Shown one piece after another: positions 11,578 through 21,876 of a stretch of DNA of 64,000 nt. Every line of letters begins with the position of its first letter. Position 1 is the stretch's first letter. The stretch covers positions 2,919,991 to 2,983,990 of the forward strand of contig JAJEKV010000077.1 in the NCBI GenBank assembly GCA_021234155.1. Reading direction: 5' to 3'. A program made the translations under genes and the position numbers. The DNA comes from Isoetes taiwanensis. Lineage: Eukaryota; Streptophyta; Lycopodiopsida; Isoetales; Isoetaceae. The notes below the pieces were generated by a model. It was not told where the DNA came from, ran no database searches, and worked only from the letters and a program-made list of their open reading frames with translations.

Positions 11578-13027
11578 TGTGATGTCCCCTACTCATATAC
11601 GGTGCACTCATCGTATACAAACAGGAGTTCGTCCCCATACCCGACTCGGTGATACAAAGCCCTCCATGTCACTTGCAACCTTGATGAGTTCCAGGTGGGA
11701 AGAATGAAGGGTCATTTTACCCTGCCTCCCTCGGGGCCTATCTAGTCATTAAGCGTAAAACATACATGTCAAGATACATACATCAATATCACATGACCAT
11801 CACGAAGGATGGCTCACCACATATCTGCGTAGACAAGGATCAAGACATCACATGTGGAGAATCTACCCAAGGCTCGGAGACTTCGAGAGGGATGACTGAC
11901 GGCTTAGGCCTCAAGCCATTGCGATCCCAATTCATGACAAAGTGGATTCGGGTGGCAATAGAACATGGCTTGGGGTAGTCCCTCCATCCACCCTCCTCGC
12001 ACACACTTTTGCAGGAGTAGGTTGAAAAGTGTTGGGACTGGATCAGAGTCCGCCCGGGATGCATAGCCAAGGGGGGCTATTCACGGGTTTCATCTCCCCG
12101 GCCCGATGGGGCGGGGTAGGGATTGCTCCCACGAGGTTGGCATTTGAATCAAGGTGACTAGAGGGCCTTTGCCTACTCGATTGAACTCCATGGAAGGTGT
12201 CCACCACCCCAAGAATGTCGAACCCATGCAAAGCCCTCACGCAGTGGCAGAGCATTAGGTCTAGTCCACAATAGTCCCCGATAGGCTTTACTACTAGAGG
12301 GGCATAATCATGAGTCAGGACATGAACCTCCTTGTAAGCCGGGTCTCGCCCCTTCACCCACAACCGGGTTTGGTTCTTGTACACCACAGGCAATTTAATA
12401 GTGCATTAAAGAGGGTTGGCTAGGAGCATCATACTACTAGGCTTTTAAGGCCTCTACCCCCCCTTCCCAATACAATGAGTCCACAGAGATCATCATCACA
12501 TACATATCATAGAAGAACTAAAGAATGAGATTTACTCTAAATCACAGAGTTAGGTTCTTTAGTTATGGCTTGGTATCTAGAGATCTAGATGGCTGCTATG
12601 GGCAATTCAATAGGCTAAACCTACTTATTCTATGTCCGGGAGGCAGATTAGACTATTGAATTGACAAAATACCGATCCCACGGCTTGCTCCTCCCCGCCT
12701 CGAACTTCGACCATGGTGCGAACTGCTAGAAGATCAAGCTAGAAAGGGGAAGCCCGATGAGCTAGGGCTGCTTTCGAGGCCGGCACCTTGGGAGGCGAGA
12801 TTGGCTCTTGGATCAAGCAAAACAGAGCCCTAGAAGGCTGTGGACGAAAATAGAAAGTTAGGGTTTTCTATACTTATATAGACTAAGGGTTAGGGCTAGG
12901 GTTTCCCATTATTCCTTTGAGCATGTGGGATAATTGGTGTGGCCCACTTGCCTTTATTAACTAAGTGGCATAAAGTGTACACATGGGTAAATGTGTACAC
13001 ATGGATAAATGTGTACACATGGGTAAA
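11578..13027 (-). mobile_element. Chromovirus LTR block 1 (outer), minus-oriented
   Basis: Begins TGTGATGT at 11578, directly after copy C. Its content parallels block 2 at 13028-14449 in the same order: an opening TGTGAYG-YCC with a nearby CATATACGG; a CTAGGG/TTGGGG-GTAGTCC...CCATC region; a GAGCAT...CCTCTA-CCCCC region; and a palindrome-rich tip. The two are clearly diverged. On the minus strand a TATA-like CTATATAAG lies near 12880, about 150 nt from the block's minus-strand start. The expected terminal CA is not visible where block 2 begins, so the join may be a truncation. Confidence 0.6.
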
Positions 13028-13028
13028 T
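12975..13028. repeat. Three tandem 18-bp repeats each holding the palindrome GTGTACAC
   Basis: GTGTACACATGGGTAAAT, then the same with ATGGATAAAT, then the first form again: three 18-bp units with one substitution. They sit at the promoter-proximal tip of LTR block 1. Confidence 0.95.
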
Positions 13029-14269
13029 GTGACGCTCCTTGAACATATACGGCGCTCCGGACGTATACATACGGGGACTTCCCCCTCCCATGGCAATCAG
13101 CTCACCATGAGCAGGGCCCTCCGTCTAACTCGGACCATCTATAGAAAGATGCCCGAGTGAAGGACACGGAGGTGTCATTCGGCCCACGCCTTCAATGGGA
13201 CTCCTATGTCGCGGAAGCATGAATACAAGGTTAGCATACAGCATAATCATATCATAAATAACCACCACGAACATCTAATGCTAAGGAAAACATCCCAAAA
13301 CCCATGGTTCTACCGGCCGGACTCTAAATGAGGATCGACCGACGGCCAGGGTGGGTTGGTATCGGCATAGAACATCGGCTAGGGTTGTCCACCCATCCGC
13401 CCCCTCGGTGCACACTTTGTGATGAGTGAATCAAGCTATGGCGTCATTGTAGCCTTCCCGAGACGCAATCCCAAGGCATCACCCTTCGGGACTACTCCGG
13501 GTTACATCTCCCTGAACCCGACGAGGCGGTCGGGGAAGTGTCCCTTCCGTAGTCGCAGTTGATTCCATGGGTGAGCTAGAGAATACGTCGCATCCAACAC
13601 CAGCATCCGCACTCCAACCTACTCCCCTAACTTTATCTTCAAAGTACTGGGATGATCACACCACTGTACCCGTGGAGTGTCGGACCCGCCTAGTTCACCG
13701 GCCCGGCTATTAGGCCTAGCTCATCAAGGAGTCCCCGTAGCCTTTTATGCTCAGCAGACCCCACCCCACACTTCATCACTACGCCCCTTATCCGGGTGCT
13801 TCAATCATGCCATAGATTCCACATTCGGTGGGATCTTGTACACAGCCGCATTTAACTGGTATTAGGGGAGCTACTAGGAGCATACTAATGAACATAGATT
13901 ACAGGAGGTCTCTATCCCCCTTAATCCCTCTTTACGGACTAAGAACTAGCAGAGATACTACCAAAGATACATCCATCCATCCACGTAGCATAATCAATAG
14001 TTGAGAATTCGGTCTAACTATCAAACAAGGGTTAATCTACATGAGAGACAAGCAAAGAAGCCCAACAGAGGCTACCGGCCCTAGAAATATCAAACTAATC
14101 TATCTACTAACCCAATTCCGGCGGAACCATTGTCATGTGGGATCTCCATCTTGTGACACGGGCCAGCCTCCTCTCCTCGATTCGATTTGGGGCAAATTGG
14201 GATTGGGATCCAATTTGTCAAATTAAATTAGTTTTCTCCCATCGGCCAATCGAAGTTTACAGTGTCCTC

Positions 14270-14350
14270 TTCCTAATTAATTAATTAGCCTAACTTAATT
14301 AGCTTAATTAAGTTAATTAGATAATTATTCCTTAATTATAGGTAATTAAT
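14270..14350. repeat. TTAATTAA-rich palindromic AT tract in LTR block 2
   Basis: Multiple overlapping TTAATTA / AATTAA words in an otherwise GC-richer LTR. Perhaps a nucleosome-free or recombination-prone segment; no function is shown. Confidence 0.6.
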
Positions 14351-14410
14351 CCCTTGTGGTCAGTCTACATACCCCCATGATGACGTATCCTCGGCCCATG
14401 ACGTGTCAGT

Positions 14411-14437
14411 GTATTTATACGTATACCGTATAAATAC
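14411..14437. promoter_or_regulatory. Perfect 11-bp inverted repeat at the LTR tip (U3)
   Basis: GTATTTATACG (14411-14421), spacer TATAC, then CGTATAAATAC (14427-14437), a perfect 11-bp inverted repeat. ACGT-containing words (ACGTGTC, ACGTGG) flank both sides. It overlaps the TATA-like sequence for the minus-strand transcript, so it may be a promoter operator. That role is inferred. Confidence 0.7.
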
Positions 14438-14449
14438 GTGGAACGTCAC

Positions 14450-14463
14450 ATTCTCCCCCCCTT
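14450..14463 (-). promoter_or_regulatory. Polypurine tract of the chromovirus
   Basis: On the minus strand the sequence is TAAGGGGGGGAGAA, ending exactly at the TGTGACG that opens the LTR. This primes plus-strand DNA synthesis in LTR retroelements and fixes the element's orientation. Confidence 0.85.
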
Positions 14464-15106
14464 AGAAATAATGTTGTCCTCAGCATTGGGGTTAGTTAAG
14501 AAAAAAAATGACTAACATTATAGTTACACAGAAGAATATGAGAATAATTTCTTATTCCTGAAGGTAAAAGAAATTAAGTTTAAAAACATATAACTGTTTA
14601 AGCACCCACGTGCATTTCACATGATTATGACAATAAAAGTTTGAAGGACCGGAGTCCAATAGCAAACATTATCAAAGTAGCATCAAAATTCATGAAATAA
14701 CACAAAAGCACAGAAGCTTGGGCCATCAGCAACCCTCTATACATGGGCAGGTCACGTACCGCTCACCGGCACCGCATTATGTCAATATGTCAAGATTTAC
14801 ACATAATAAGTAAGTTGTGGTTGAAGGGACCACCCCTATAAGAAAATAAAAGAAAAAACCTATCTACAAGGGAACCTATCATGCCTATGGTTCGCAATTC
14901 ATTCTTGGCATAAGGAATGGCCAAGTTCCCATTATATTTAGATGAACGCGTCCTATCAACTACATGCTTTCCAAGCAACCGGTCATGCCGACATTGACCA
15001 TACACCACGCCCTAGAGAACACCAAGGTGATCTCATCATTGGTAACCATTTTATTTACGATGCATCGGACCCCCATAGCCTACCGCATGATGCGTCAATC
15101 AAGCCT
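14464..15106 (-). other. 3' untranslated region of the chromovirus
   Basis: Lies between the chromodomain end and the polypurine tract. No ORF with a recognisable product. Consistent with the non-coding 3' leader of a Gypsy element. Confidence 0.6.
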
Positions 15107-15337
15107 TCAAAGCTTACCGCCGGGCGGGGTTGATGACATCGTTGATGGTGCGCCTTGAGATTCCCGCATGAAGTTTGGATAGTGCTTTTCAAGGTCTATC
15201 TTCATCACCCACGTAGCATCCTCGGTTGGCAAGTGCTTCCACTTGACCAAATATTGTAGCATTTGAGTCCTCCCCGCTCGCTTATAGGCCCGATCAAGAA
15301 GAGCTTCGTGCACTATCTCTAGATGCTCTTCGGTCAT
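15107..15337 (-). pseudogene. Chromodomain at the C-terminus of Ty3/Gypsy integrase
   Basis: A 76-residue frame, with EIVHEALLDRAYKRAGRTQM followed by LQYLVKWKHLPTEDATWV. The aromatic cage-type pattern YLVKWK-LP-E-ATW is that of integrase chromodomains in chromoviruses, which direct insertion by binding histone marks. It is separated from integrase by frameshifts, so no intact polyprotein remains. Confidence 0.85.
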
Positions 15338-15339
15338 TT

Positions 15340-15643
15340 CAAGGAGGGTGGGCGTGATCCAATATCTCCCTACGGATCGAGGAGTGTGTTGCTTTTAGAA
15401 GACTCCAATGGAAAGACCTTGTGGATCTTCAAGCGGGGTGGCAAAATCCAACCGATATGCTGTTTCTCCAACGTTGCTCAATGATCTTGAGCGCCCAACC
15501 CATCCGGGTGCCGGTTTCTTTGCGGTTAGCAATCTTAAGCTTGGCTTGCTTAACCTTAATCTTGAGCCAAACCTGAATCGCCCACTTGGAACACTCCGTG
15601 GGGTCCTGTGGTTTATCAGCCACACTTTTGCCAGCCGACCACG
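15340..15643 (-). pseudogene. Integrase GPY/F-like linker, frame-broken
   Basis: Between integrase and chromodomain, pieces in two frames read LKIKVKQAKLKIANRK, then ALKIIEQRW or VGETAYRLDFATPLEDPQG, then FHWSLLK. This is the usual K-GPY/F-I...VG-AYRL...FH-SLLK order of the Gypsy integrase C-terminal domain. The reading frame switches inside it, probably from small indels. Confidence 0.7.
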
Positions 15644-16146
15644 CTACGCCAATAAATAACCACGAACTTCCTCAACCAAAGCTTGCATTTCCAAGAGGAG
15701 TTGTTGAGAAACCTCCACCTTAGAAACAGGATTATGCCATGTGTCTGGAGTAAGGCATTGATAACCATAATTTATCATGAAGGGAGACATTCTAGAAGAC
15801 TCCTGTTTCATGCTGTTATAAGCAAACTCCACTAAATAGATATAGTCGGCCCACTGAGATTGCTTACTCCACACATAGCTTCGCAACATATCCTCTATAA
15901 TGCAGTTGGTGCGCTCTGTCTGTCCATCCGTTTGAGGATGATATGTTGCGCTCATAGCAAGCTTGGTCTGGATGGTGGCAAAGACATCTTTCCAGAATGC
16001 ACTTACAAACTTGGGATCCCTGTCGGATACTATCACTCGTGGCATCTCGTGTAATCTGAAGATTTCCTTTGGAAACAGCAAAGCTGTGTCAAAGGCTGTA
16101 TCTGTGGTGCAACATGGAAAGAAATGAGCCATCTTCGACAACAGTG
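15644..16146 (-). pseudogene. Ty3/Gypsy integrase catalytic core, truncated at the block A boundary
   Basis: The frame contains SKMAHFFPC, LPRVIVSDRDPKFVSAFWKD, YHPQTDGQTERTN and WADYIYLVEFAYN, the classic rve core of a Gypsy integrase. The second catalytic aspartate (SDRDPKF) and the region of the glutamate (QTERTN) are present. The zinc-binding N-terminus and first aspartate are missing because the element ends where block A begins (about 16143). The first ~17 codons of the open frame (16198-16147) belong to block A, so the start of the frame is chimeric. Confidence 0.9.
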
Positions 16147-16199
16147 ATAGAATTACTTCATTGGTGAGAAGTGCAGAACCCCGATGAACATCAAACATG

Positions 16200-17250
16200 A
16201 GATTGGTGGAATGATTTTGATATAATGAACATCGCCTCCCTATGCAACTTCAGAACTAGCCCAAGTGCTTTGATGACATGGCAAAAAGGATAGACACGTG
16301 TCATGCTGACATGGCATTTGACATTGTAAAGATGTTTTGGTCTTGAAGAAGGATTTTTCAACTAGTTTAATCCAAAGTGAATGGTTGCTGGAGCAAATCG
16401 AGGCTGAAAAATAGGTTTAAACGCAGTATGCAAGAATCGACATAAGAGGATGGAAAAATAGGCCGAATGACATGGAATACTTGCATTAGCAGAACTTCTA
16501 AATCTTCTAATCTTCAAGTCGACTTGTAAAAACTACTCACGTGATTTCTCTCAAATCTTTTGTGGATATGTTGCAACTTTGAATGTGACTCAATGATGAA
16601 TAATCCTATAAAATGGAAAAACTTTAGTTGTTGCTAAATCCTAGCAACTGGATGCCCAAAAGAAAATAATTGGCAAGGACTTTTTAATCCATGACCTCTT
16701 GGTCTTCATGAACGTTAAAAATTTTATTCTATTCTATTCTATTTTTCAGTCAATGTTCTTGCTAATATGGTAAGATATGGCTAGCATGATAAGGGAGTGA
16801 AGAAATGACAATGTAACAGGGGTTAGAATGGAGATATAGGTCAATGAATGTTTGCAAATGATGAAAATATGTGGTGTATGAGCATACGGACCTATAAATG
16901 GAAACACTGTTAGTATGAAAATGAGCTGCCATATTTGATGGGATGTTGAATGGTAGCAATGATGGAGGGAGTGAGTGGAAAATGACTCAAGTATGTCATA
17001 ATCAACCAAGCAAAGACCTAAAGAGAAGGAATTCTTTTAAGTTTAGTCAACCAGAGAAAAAAAGATGTCATAGGGCTTAGCAATATTTGGGAGGTCGAGT
17101 TTAAGATCAACTCTAATGTTTTGATAAATTATCTGAAGGTCTAACATTCTCAATCCATATAACCCAATAGTTAATATATAAATTTAAGGTCAGTACAATG
17201 CATGCCTTCTATACATAAAGTTTAAATGTCTACTATTGAAAATGGGAGCG
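16200..17250. other. Block A left part, non-coding
   Basis: No recognised gene. The short minus-strand ORF 16762-16959 recurs in block B (39079-39276) as a consequence of the duplication. An ATTCT microsatellite near 16728-16743 is one to two units shorter than in B (39032-39062). Confidence 0.6.
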
Positions 17251-17251
17251 G

Positions 17252-17623
17252 TTAAAAAAAAAAAAAATTGAAGACGATCATCAAGCTTTGGAACATTAGA
17301 AAGATGGAAGCCGTGTCTAACATATTGAGGTCACTTCTGAAGGACCTCCCCTTCCTCTGTCTTGTATTGCTATGAGAAATTATTTTTAAGTTACACGAAT
17401 ATGTATTTATCTGTAAAACATGCACAAAAGTTCCTTCTTGTAGGTTCACAGACCCATTATCAACAATTATTTTCAGGATCCTATAAAATGCATTAAGGAT
17501 GTTGGATGTACTACTACTGTTGGTGGTTTGTATCTTAAGGGCACTAGAACTTGTAAGAGTTTCCTCCAACCTTTTCAGCTTTCCAGCCAACCCTTTGACT
17601 GAAGCCATATCATTTTTATTCAA
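17252..17623 (-). CDS. Unrecognised ORF shared by blocks A, B and copy C
   Basis: A 123-residue frame. The best-kept part reads KGLAGKLKRLEETLTSSSAL, then SNILNAFYRILKIIVDNGSVNL. The block B version (39609-39848) keeps the same 60 residues and the inverted copy C keeps part. The conserved stretch looks like protein (helical, leucine-spaced) and could be one exon. I do not recognise the family. The C-terminal part runs into a poly(A/T) tract and is probably not coding. Confidence 0.35.
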   Translation of the reverse strand: MNKNDMASVKGLAGKLKRLEETLTSSSALKIQTTNSSSTSNILNAFYRILKIIVDNGSVNLQEGTFVHVLQINTYSCNLKIISHSNTRQRKGRSFRSDLNMLDTASIFLMFQSLMIVFNFFFF

Positions 17624-17709
17624 TACTGTAAATAATAAACATTATTTATTGAACAAAATCAAAATTATTGCATTTCATTTGCTACATATTAGCAACTCAA
17701 AGTATTGAT

Positions 17710-17912
17710 AGATAGATAGTAGTTTTAACGTCACGCCACTAGGCAGCATCCAACTGAACATGTGACCACACACCACACTACATTGCTTGGTTGGGCCCTG
17801 CCCCCAACCACCTTACATTGCGTCTGTTGGGATTTGACCCCCAACAAGCGAAAAGTGCGAGTCGGGTGGTCTCGAACTCGAGACCACATTGCTAAGGAAC
17901 TAGTGTGTTACC
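17710..17912 (-). mobile_element. tRNA-derived SINE (5'-truncated), present in A, absent in B
   Basis: 203 bp flanked by a direct repeat ATTGAT (17704-17709 and 17913-17918). Block B has the uninterrupted site (near 39915). On the minus strand the element starts GGTAACACACTAG, like tRNA sequence just after box A. A box B-like GAGTTCGAGACC follows (plus 17868-17879), and the 3' end is a (CTAT)n tail. The loss of box A suggests 5' truncation, as expected for LINE-mediated insertion. Confidence 0.75.
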
Positions 17913-18379
17913 ATTGATGAGATATATCAAGCACCCATTTTTTAAACAATGTTTAAGACTACACTTAGCCTTTAGAAATTTTCATAGCGAACTTATAACT
18001 CACAACAACACCATTTCCTACATATGCCTATATAGACACAAAAAATGCACTCTAAAGGACAAATTCATAGCTAAAAAGATGTCGGAAATAGAAAATGCTA
18101 ATTCGGAAAAAGGAATACATTGGTCTAAAAGAATAAATGTACAAGTTGATCGGCGGAGCTAATGTTGATGCAACATCAATACCGGATTGCATTTGGTCTC
18201 TCCAAAACATAAAGTATTAACTTCCATCTTAAAAATTTGAAAGAATAAGCTGGAGTAATTCTTGCTTCCCCAAGTCTTTCATAGAATTAGTCCTTATCCT
18301 TTGCATAACCTTCACAAATTGGGATATTCCTTTTGATGTTTTAAAAGCAACCATATCTCACATGTCACCATTCACTTTT

Positions 18380-19703
18380 CTCTTAATCACGTTGCTCTTC
18401 TTAGGTTTTGATGAAGATGCCTCTATATCCATAGCTCTATTTGTGCTATGACACTCGAATACTAAGAGCATGCTATTACAAAAGGGGACACTACGAGAAC
18501 ATTCACCTTTGATGAAGAATTTGAGAAGATTCTCTCTTATCACCGAATGTTCTCCAAGCTTGTGAAAGTTTAGTGCGCTTGGCATCGTTTTCTTCTCCAA
18601 CTAGCTTCCTTTTTCTGCTTTTCTGATCATCCACTGCATCATCATTTGTAGCAACACCAACAGTTGGATAACAAGGATAGAAGATGGGAAAGCAAGTTAT
18701 AGGATAATCTTGTTCCTCTGGACGCTTCCAGACATACTGAGCAGCTTGCAGCCAATTAGGGTGCACTAAGAAATGTCCCTTTGCCTTTGCCCATGTGATC
18801 TTCTCTTCATCAATGTCATCTACGCAGGATATGACATGGGTGTGAGATATCCATATCATCATGCCACGTTGCACCAAAGAGCCTTTGTCTGGTGCTTCAA
18901 GAAATCCCTAAGTCGTTTACTCACTCCATCAAAGAGAACATGGCAACCTTTTAGCACTCTTTTCTTCATCTTTTGCACCACTTGAGTAACACTAATATCT
19001 TCATCCGATGATTTAAAGAATTCTTCATGTACCTTGGTGAAGGACGTCGAGTATTCTAGCAAGATTGCCTTCGATTTCGCTCTCATCCCTATGTTGTTGA
19101 GTTAAAGAAGGCTCTTCAAGTTTGAAGTCCTTGCAACTAGAGCTGAAAAAAAATGATAACGTTCCACCTCCAACAAGTTGGCTTGATGTTGTGGCCACAT
19201 TTTTTTGAATCATCAAGTATCAAAGTGGCATGTTCTACTCCAAGAAAGGCGTCCAAGTTCTTGCATTTCTTACCATGACTGGAGATGACTCTCCCTTGAA
19301 AATACTGCAGCTCAGGATCGAGTAAACCAGCCATGGCTAAAGCATAACTCATCTCACCCATGGTATGTATATACAACTCGAACATCTGGCTGGCCTCCTC
19401 CAGAAACTGGTGCACGAAAGGACGAAGCTTTGTCCAATACTTCCAATGATCTAAATGGTAAAACTGGTCTGATCCTTGCACAATATCAGCGTTGATTACT
19501 TTCCTTTGACGTGAAAAATAATTTTGCAAGATATACTCTTTTTCTTCAGCTTCCAACTGGTCGATGCCAACACTGTTGAGAAGGGTGTGATCTAAGTCAA
19601 GAACAAGATACAGCTTCTTTTGTGCGAGAAGTTGTTCGAGCTCCATATTGCGTTCCAGAGCTGCCTCTACGGCATCCAATTCCATGGCTCCGACTATTTC
19701 CAT
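18380..19703 (-). pseudogene. CPL4-like RNA polymerase II CTD phosphatase, block A copy, frame-broken
   Basis: Nearly identical to the intact frame at 40469-41710. Residues 1-168 are open (19703-19200: LYLVLDLDHTLLNS, TKLRPFVHQFLEEASQMFELY, LILDDSKK), then the frame shifts. The remainder lies in other frames at 19086-18859 (linker and first half of BRCT) and 18877-18503 (HVISCVDDIDEEKITWAKAK, VHPNWLQAAQYVW). Differences from B are small: one T fewer in a T-run near 19205, two A more near 19148, and indels near 19037, 18876 and 18842. Two of these sites are at homopolymers and one at a CTG, so part of the damage could be sequencing error. Confidence 0.85.
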
Positions 19704-20200
19704 CGCTTTGTCTCGTAAGTAATCTTGCCTGGGAAATGCGCGAACACACAGGTACGTTTTTCTAGTTAATTTAACCTTTCTTAGATATTTTGCACTTTTT
19801 TTTTTGATCTAAAGGCCCAGATCATTGCCTTTTCCCTTTTAGTCCACGAATGTAGGGCGAAAAAATGGACGCTACGCCAAAAAAAATCTTTGGGTTTAGA
19901 TTAGCTTTTGAGAAATGCCATTCTAGGCGGAATGTAGAACGACAGTGTAAAATAGTCATGTCTTCTTAAAATAGTTTTTCCAAAATAAGCTTTTGAGAAA
20001 TGCCATACACGATAGGTTTTCACAATTATCGGCCATTTTGATTTCTCTATCTGCTTCTAACAGCGTGCTAACAGCGTGCTGTATTTTCATGTACTCTAGC
20101 CAAGTTTCCTTTTGCCCAATTAACATCCCCTTTGTTTCTTTTGTCCAAAGAATTTTGTACTGATGCTTAGTTCTACCGTAGCTCTTTTTGCTGCTTCAAC

Positions 20201-20551
20201 TTGTGCATGAAATCATTGTTTCAGATTTTGGAGAAGAAATCCTTTGATGTTGATAGAGCATTGACAACATCTATGGAAGGAATTTTTATACGATTACTCG
20301 AAGAGCATTGGCGAGAAAGTCCACAATGTTGCTGTTATTTTGAGGTGCTTTCTGTCCCTCATGAACTATATTTTGTAACAGTTCAAGTATCCTCTAAACG
20401 ATATTTGCTTAGCAGCATTCTATCCAAACATCTGGAGACCCAAGATGCATGTCTGCGGAGGGGAGTGAAGACATATGTTGATCATAGCCGCATCCCATCC
20501 ATGGTAATAACGAGATTGTACTGTTTACCAGCAAGTAAACTGTTAGAGTAA
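20201..20551 (+). other. Exon-like segment in block A, plus strand, product unknown
   Basis: An open frame opens after a TTTCAG that could be a splice acceptor (20218-20223). It contains ILEKKSFDVDRALTTSMEGI and RLLEEHWRESPQCCCYFEVL. The block B counterpart (about 42220-42420) keeps the first ~45 residues and then has an indel. The coding feel and the acceptor suggest an exon of a gene running away from the phosphatase. I recognise no family. Confidence 0.35.
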
Positions 20552-20884
20552 ATCGTGTAATTCCTTTCCATGCATCTTGTATTTCTTATGCTGATTTCAT
20601 CTTTACTTCACGTATTGGCAGTAAAGAAACTAATATATTTCTACATGGTAAACTTAGTTAAACATTTTCCTTTATAGAATTCAATTGTTCATGTGATTAA
20701 AGACCATATTTGTAGATAGGCTCAAGCTCTAAGATGGTGCGTTGGTTGCAGAATCTCTAACACGTGAACATGACACAACAGCTTGCATCTGCAATATTTT
20801 GCTCATTTTATCACTCATGTCAATATTCATCCCTGTCCAGCTCCTTGTGCATGAGCCGGGTCCATATGAAACTCTTGAAATCAT

Positions 20885-21181
20885 GTGAGAATGTTGCCTT
20901 TGTCAGATTTGAGTCTGCTCCAACTTCTAGCACAGGTAAAAGAATACCCACATAGATTTGGTCACGATCCATCTCAACTTATCTATGTCGTGTTTCAGGA
21001 TTTCGCATTGGAAGCCATGGGGGTTGTAAGTGAACATAGGCGTGCAATAACACAGAGGCAAGAACCAACTGGAACTTTATTGCCTCAAATTGGCTTTCTA
21101 TCTTACATACAAGATTATGTTGTTGAAGTGAAAATAAATTTCAAAGTAGTGCAAAACAAGATCGAGATTTTTTTTTGTTGA
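20885..21181 (+). other. Exon-like segment in block A, plus strand, product unknown
   Basis: Two overlapping frames: CENVAFVRFESAPTSSTGK (20882-20940) and QVKEYPHRFGHDPSQLIYVV (from about 20934). Copied in block B at 42764-43112, with a 9-bp indel. Possibly an exon followed by an intron (CACAG-GTAAAAG at 20931-20940 reads as a donor). No family recognised. Confidence 0.3.
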
Positions 21182-21339
21182 AGTGAAAATAAACTTCAAA
21201 GTAGTGCAAACAGGATGATATGTTTTAACAGGTTAGTATTTCTTGCCCAGAGCAACATGCGATCTTTGCTTTGTGCAGAATGAGCTCAGTCTGACTTGTA
21301 TGGAACTAGAAGACATCATGGTACCATTGCCAAGGTGGA

Positions 21340-21516
21340 AGGTTCAATATTAGGATAATATCTGGACGAACATGTTAATGGCTCTTCTCTTACCATTCAG
21401 TGGTTGCGCGATATTGTGGAGCTACCAGGTAAAGATTGTTCCATCCAGCACCTCCTTCTTAGAATGCATACTGCAGATATGCTTGCTTTTCTTTGACCTT
21501 AGGCAAGTCATCACTG
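21340..21516 (+). other. Exon-like segment cut by the A-specific deletion
   Basis: A frame reading LDEHVNGSSLTIQW in A and LTIQWLPDVVELPGKD with CSIQHLLLRMHTADMLAFL in B (43420-43560) is more protein-like than its surroundings. In A it is followed within a few bases by the 4.6-kb deletion junction at 21516/21517. Product unknown. Confidence 0.3.
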
Positions 21517-21876
21517 TTTGCATTTTTTAGAAGACCATGATGCCCGATCTATTGTTAGGATACCATTGTTGTGATGCCAACTAAATGCTATCTTTTTGTT
21601 GTGTGATTATAGGTAGCAGACCATCAGTATATGCTTTCAATAGATGCATTTGAAGGTTCATGATCTCCCTGTAAGCATAAAACACCATATGATCAAATTC
21701 AAGTTTCAAACAAGGCCTTTGTAGAGCTAGTCACTACATGTAACCATGCGGACTTAGTGGATGAAGGTAATTGGTATTTTGGACACATGAAGAAAATGCT
21801 ATGGTCTATTTCCTGTTGAGGACACATCTTTATGAGATATAACACCTGTTGCTAACTTCTTGATTATGGCTATTAG

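Larger units (their letters stand above)
13028..14449 (-). mobile_element. Chromovirus 3' LTR (block 2), minus-oriented
   Basis: About 1.42 kb bounded by a perfect 7-bp terminal inverted repeat, TGTGACG at 13028 and CGTCACA ending at 14449. It is immediately followed by a polypurine tract on the minus strand. Long LTRs of this size are normal for Tekay/Del-type chromoviruses. A TATA-like TATAAATAC lies near 14411-14419 on the minus strand. The ORFs inside carry no recognisable protein. Confidence 0.8.

Noticed and set aside
12975-13028. CRISPR-like direct repeats
   Set aside because: The 18-bp units are contiguous with no spacers, and the context is a plant LTR.
17252-17623. Assignment of the repeated ORF to condensin-II subunit G2
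   Set aside because: A short FYRILKIIVDNGS stretch is reminiscent, but it is on the opposite strand to the other condensin-like piece and the match is too short to state.
17840-17912. A real tRNA gene on the minus strand
   Set aside because: Only the second half resembles tRNA; box A and the acceptor stem are missing, and the piece is bounded by a target duplication with a simple-repeat tail, which fits a SINE.
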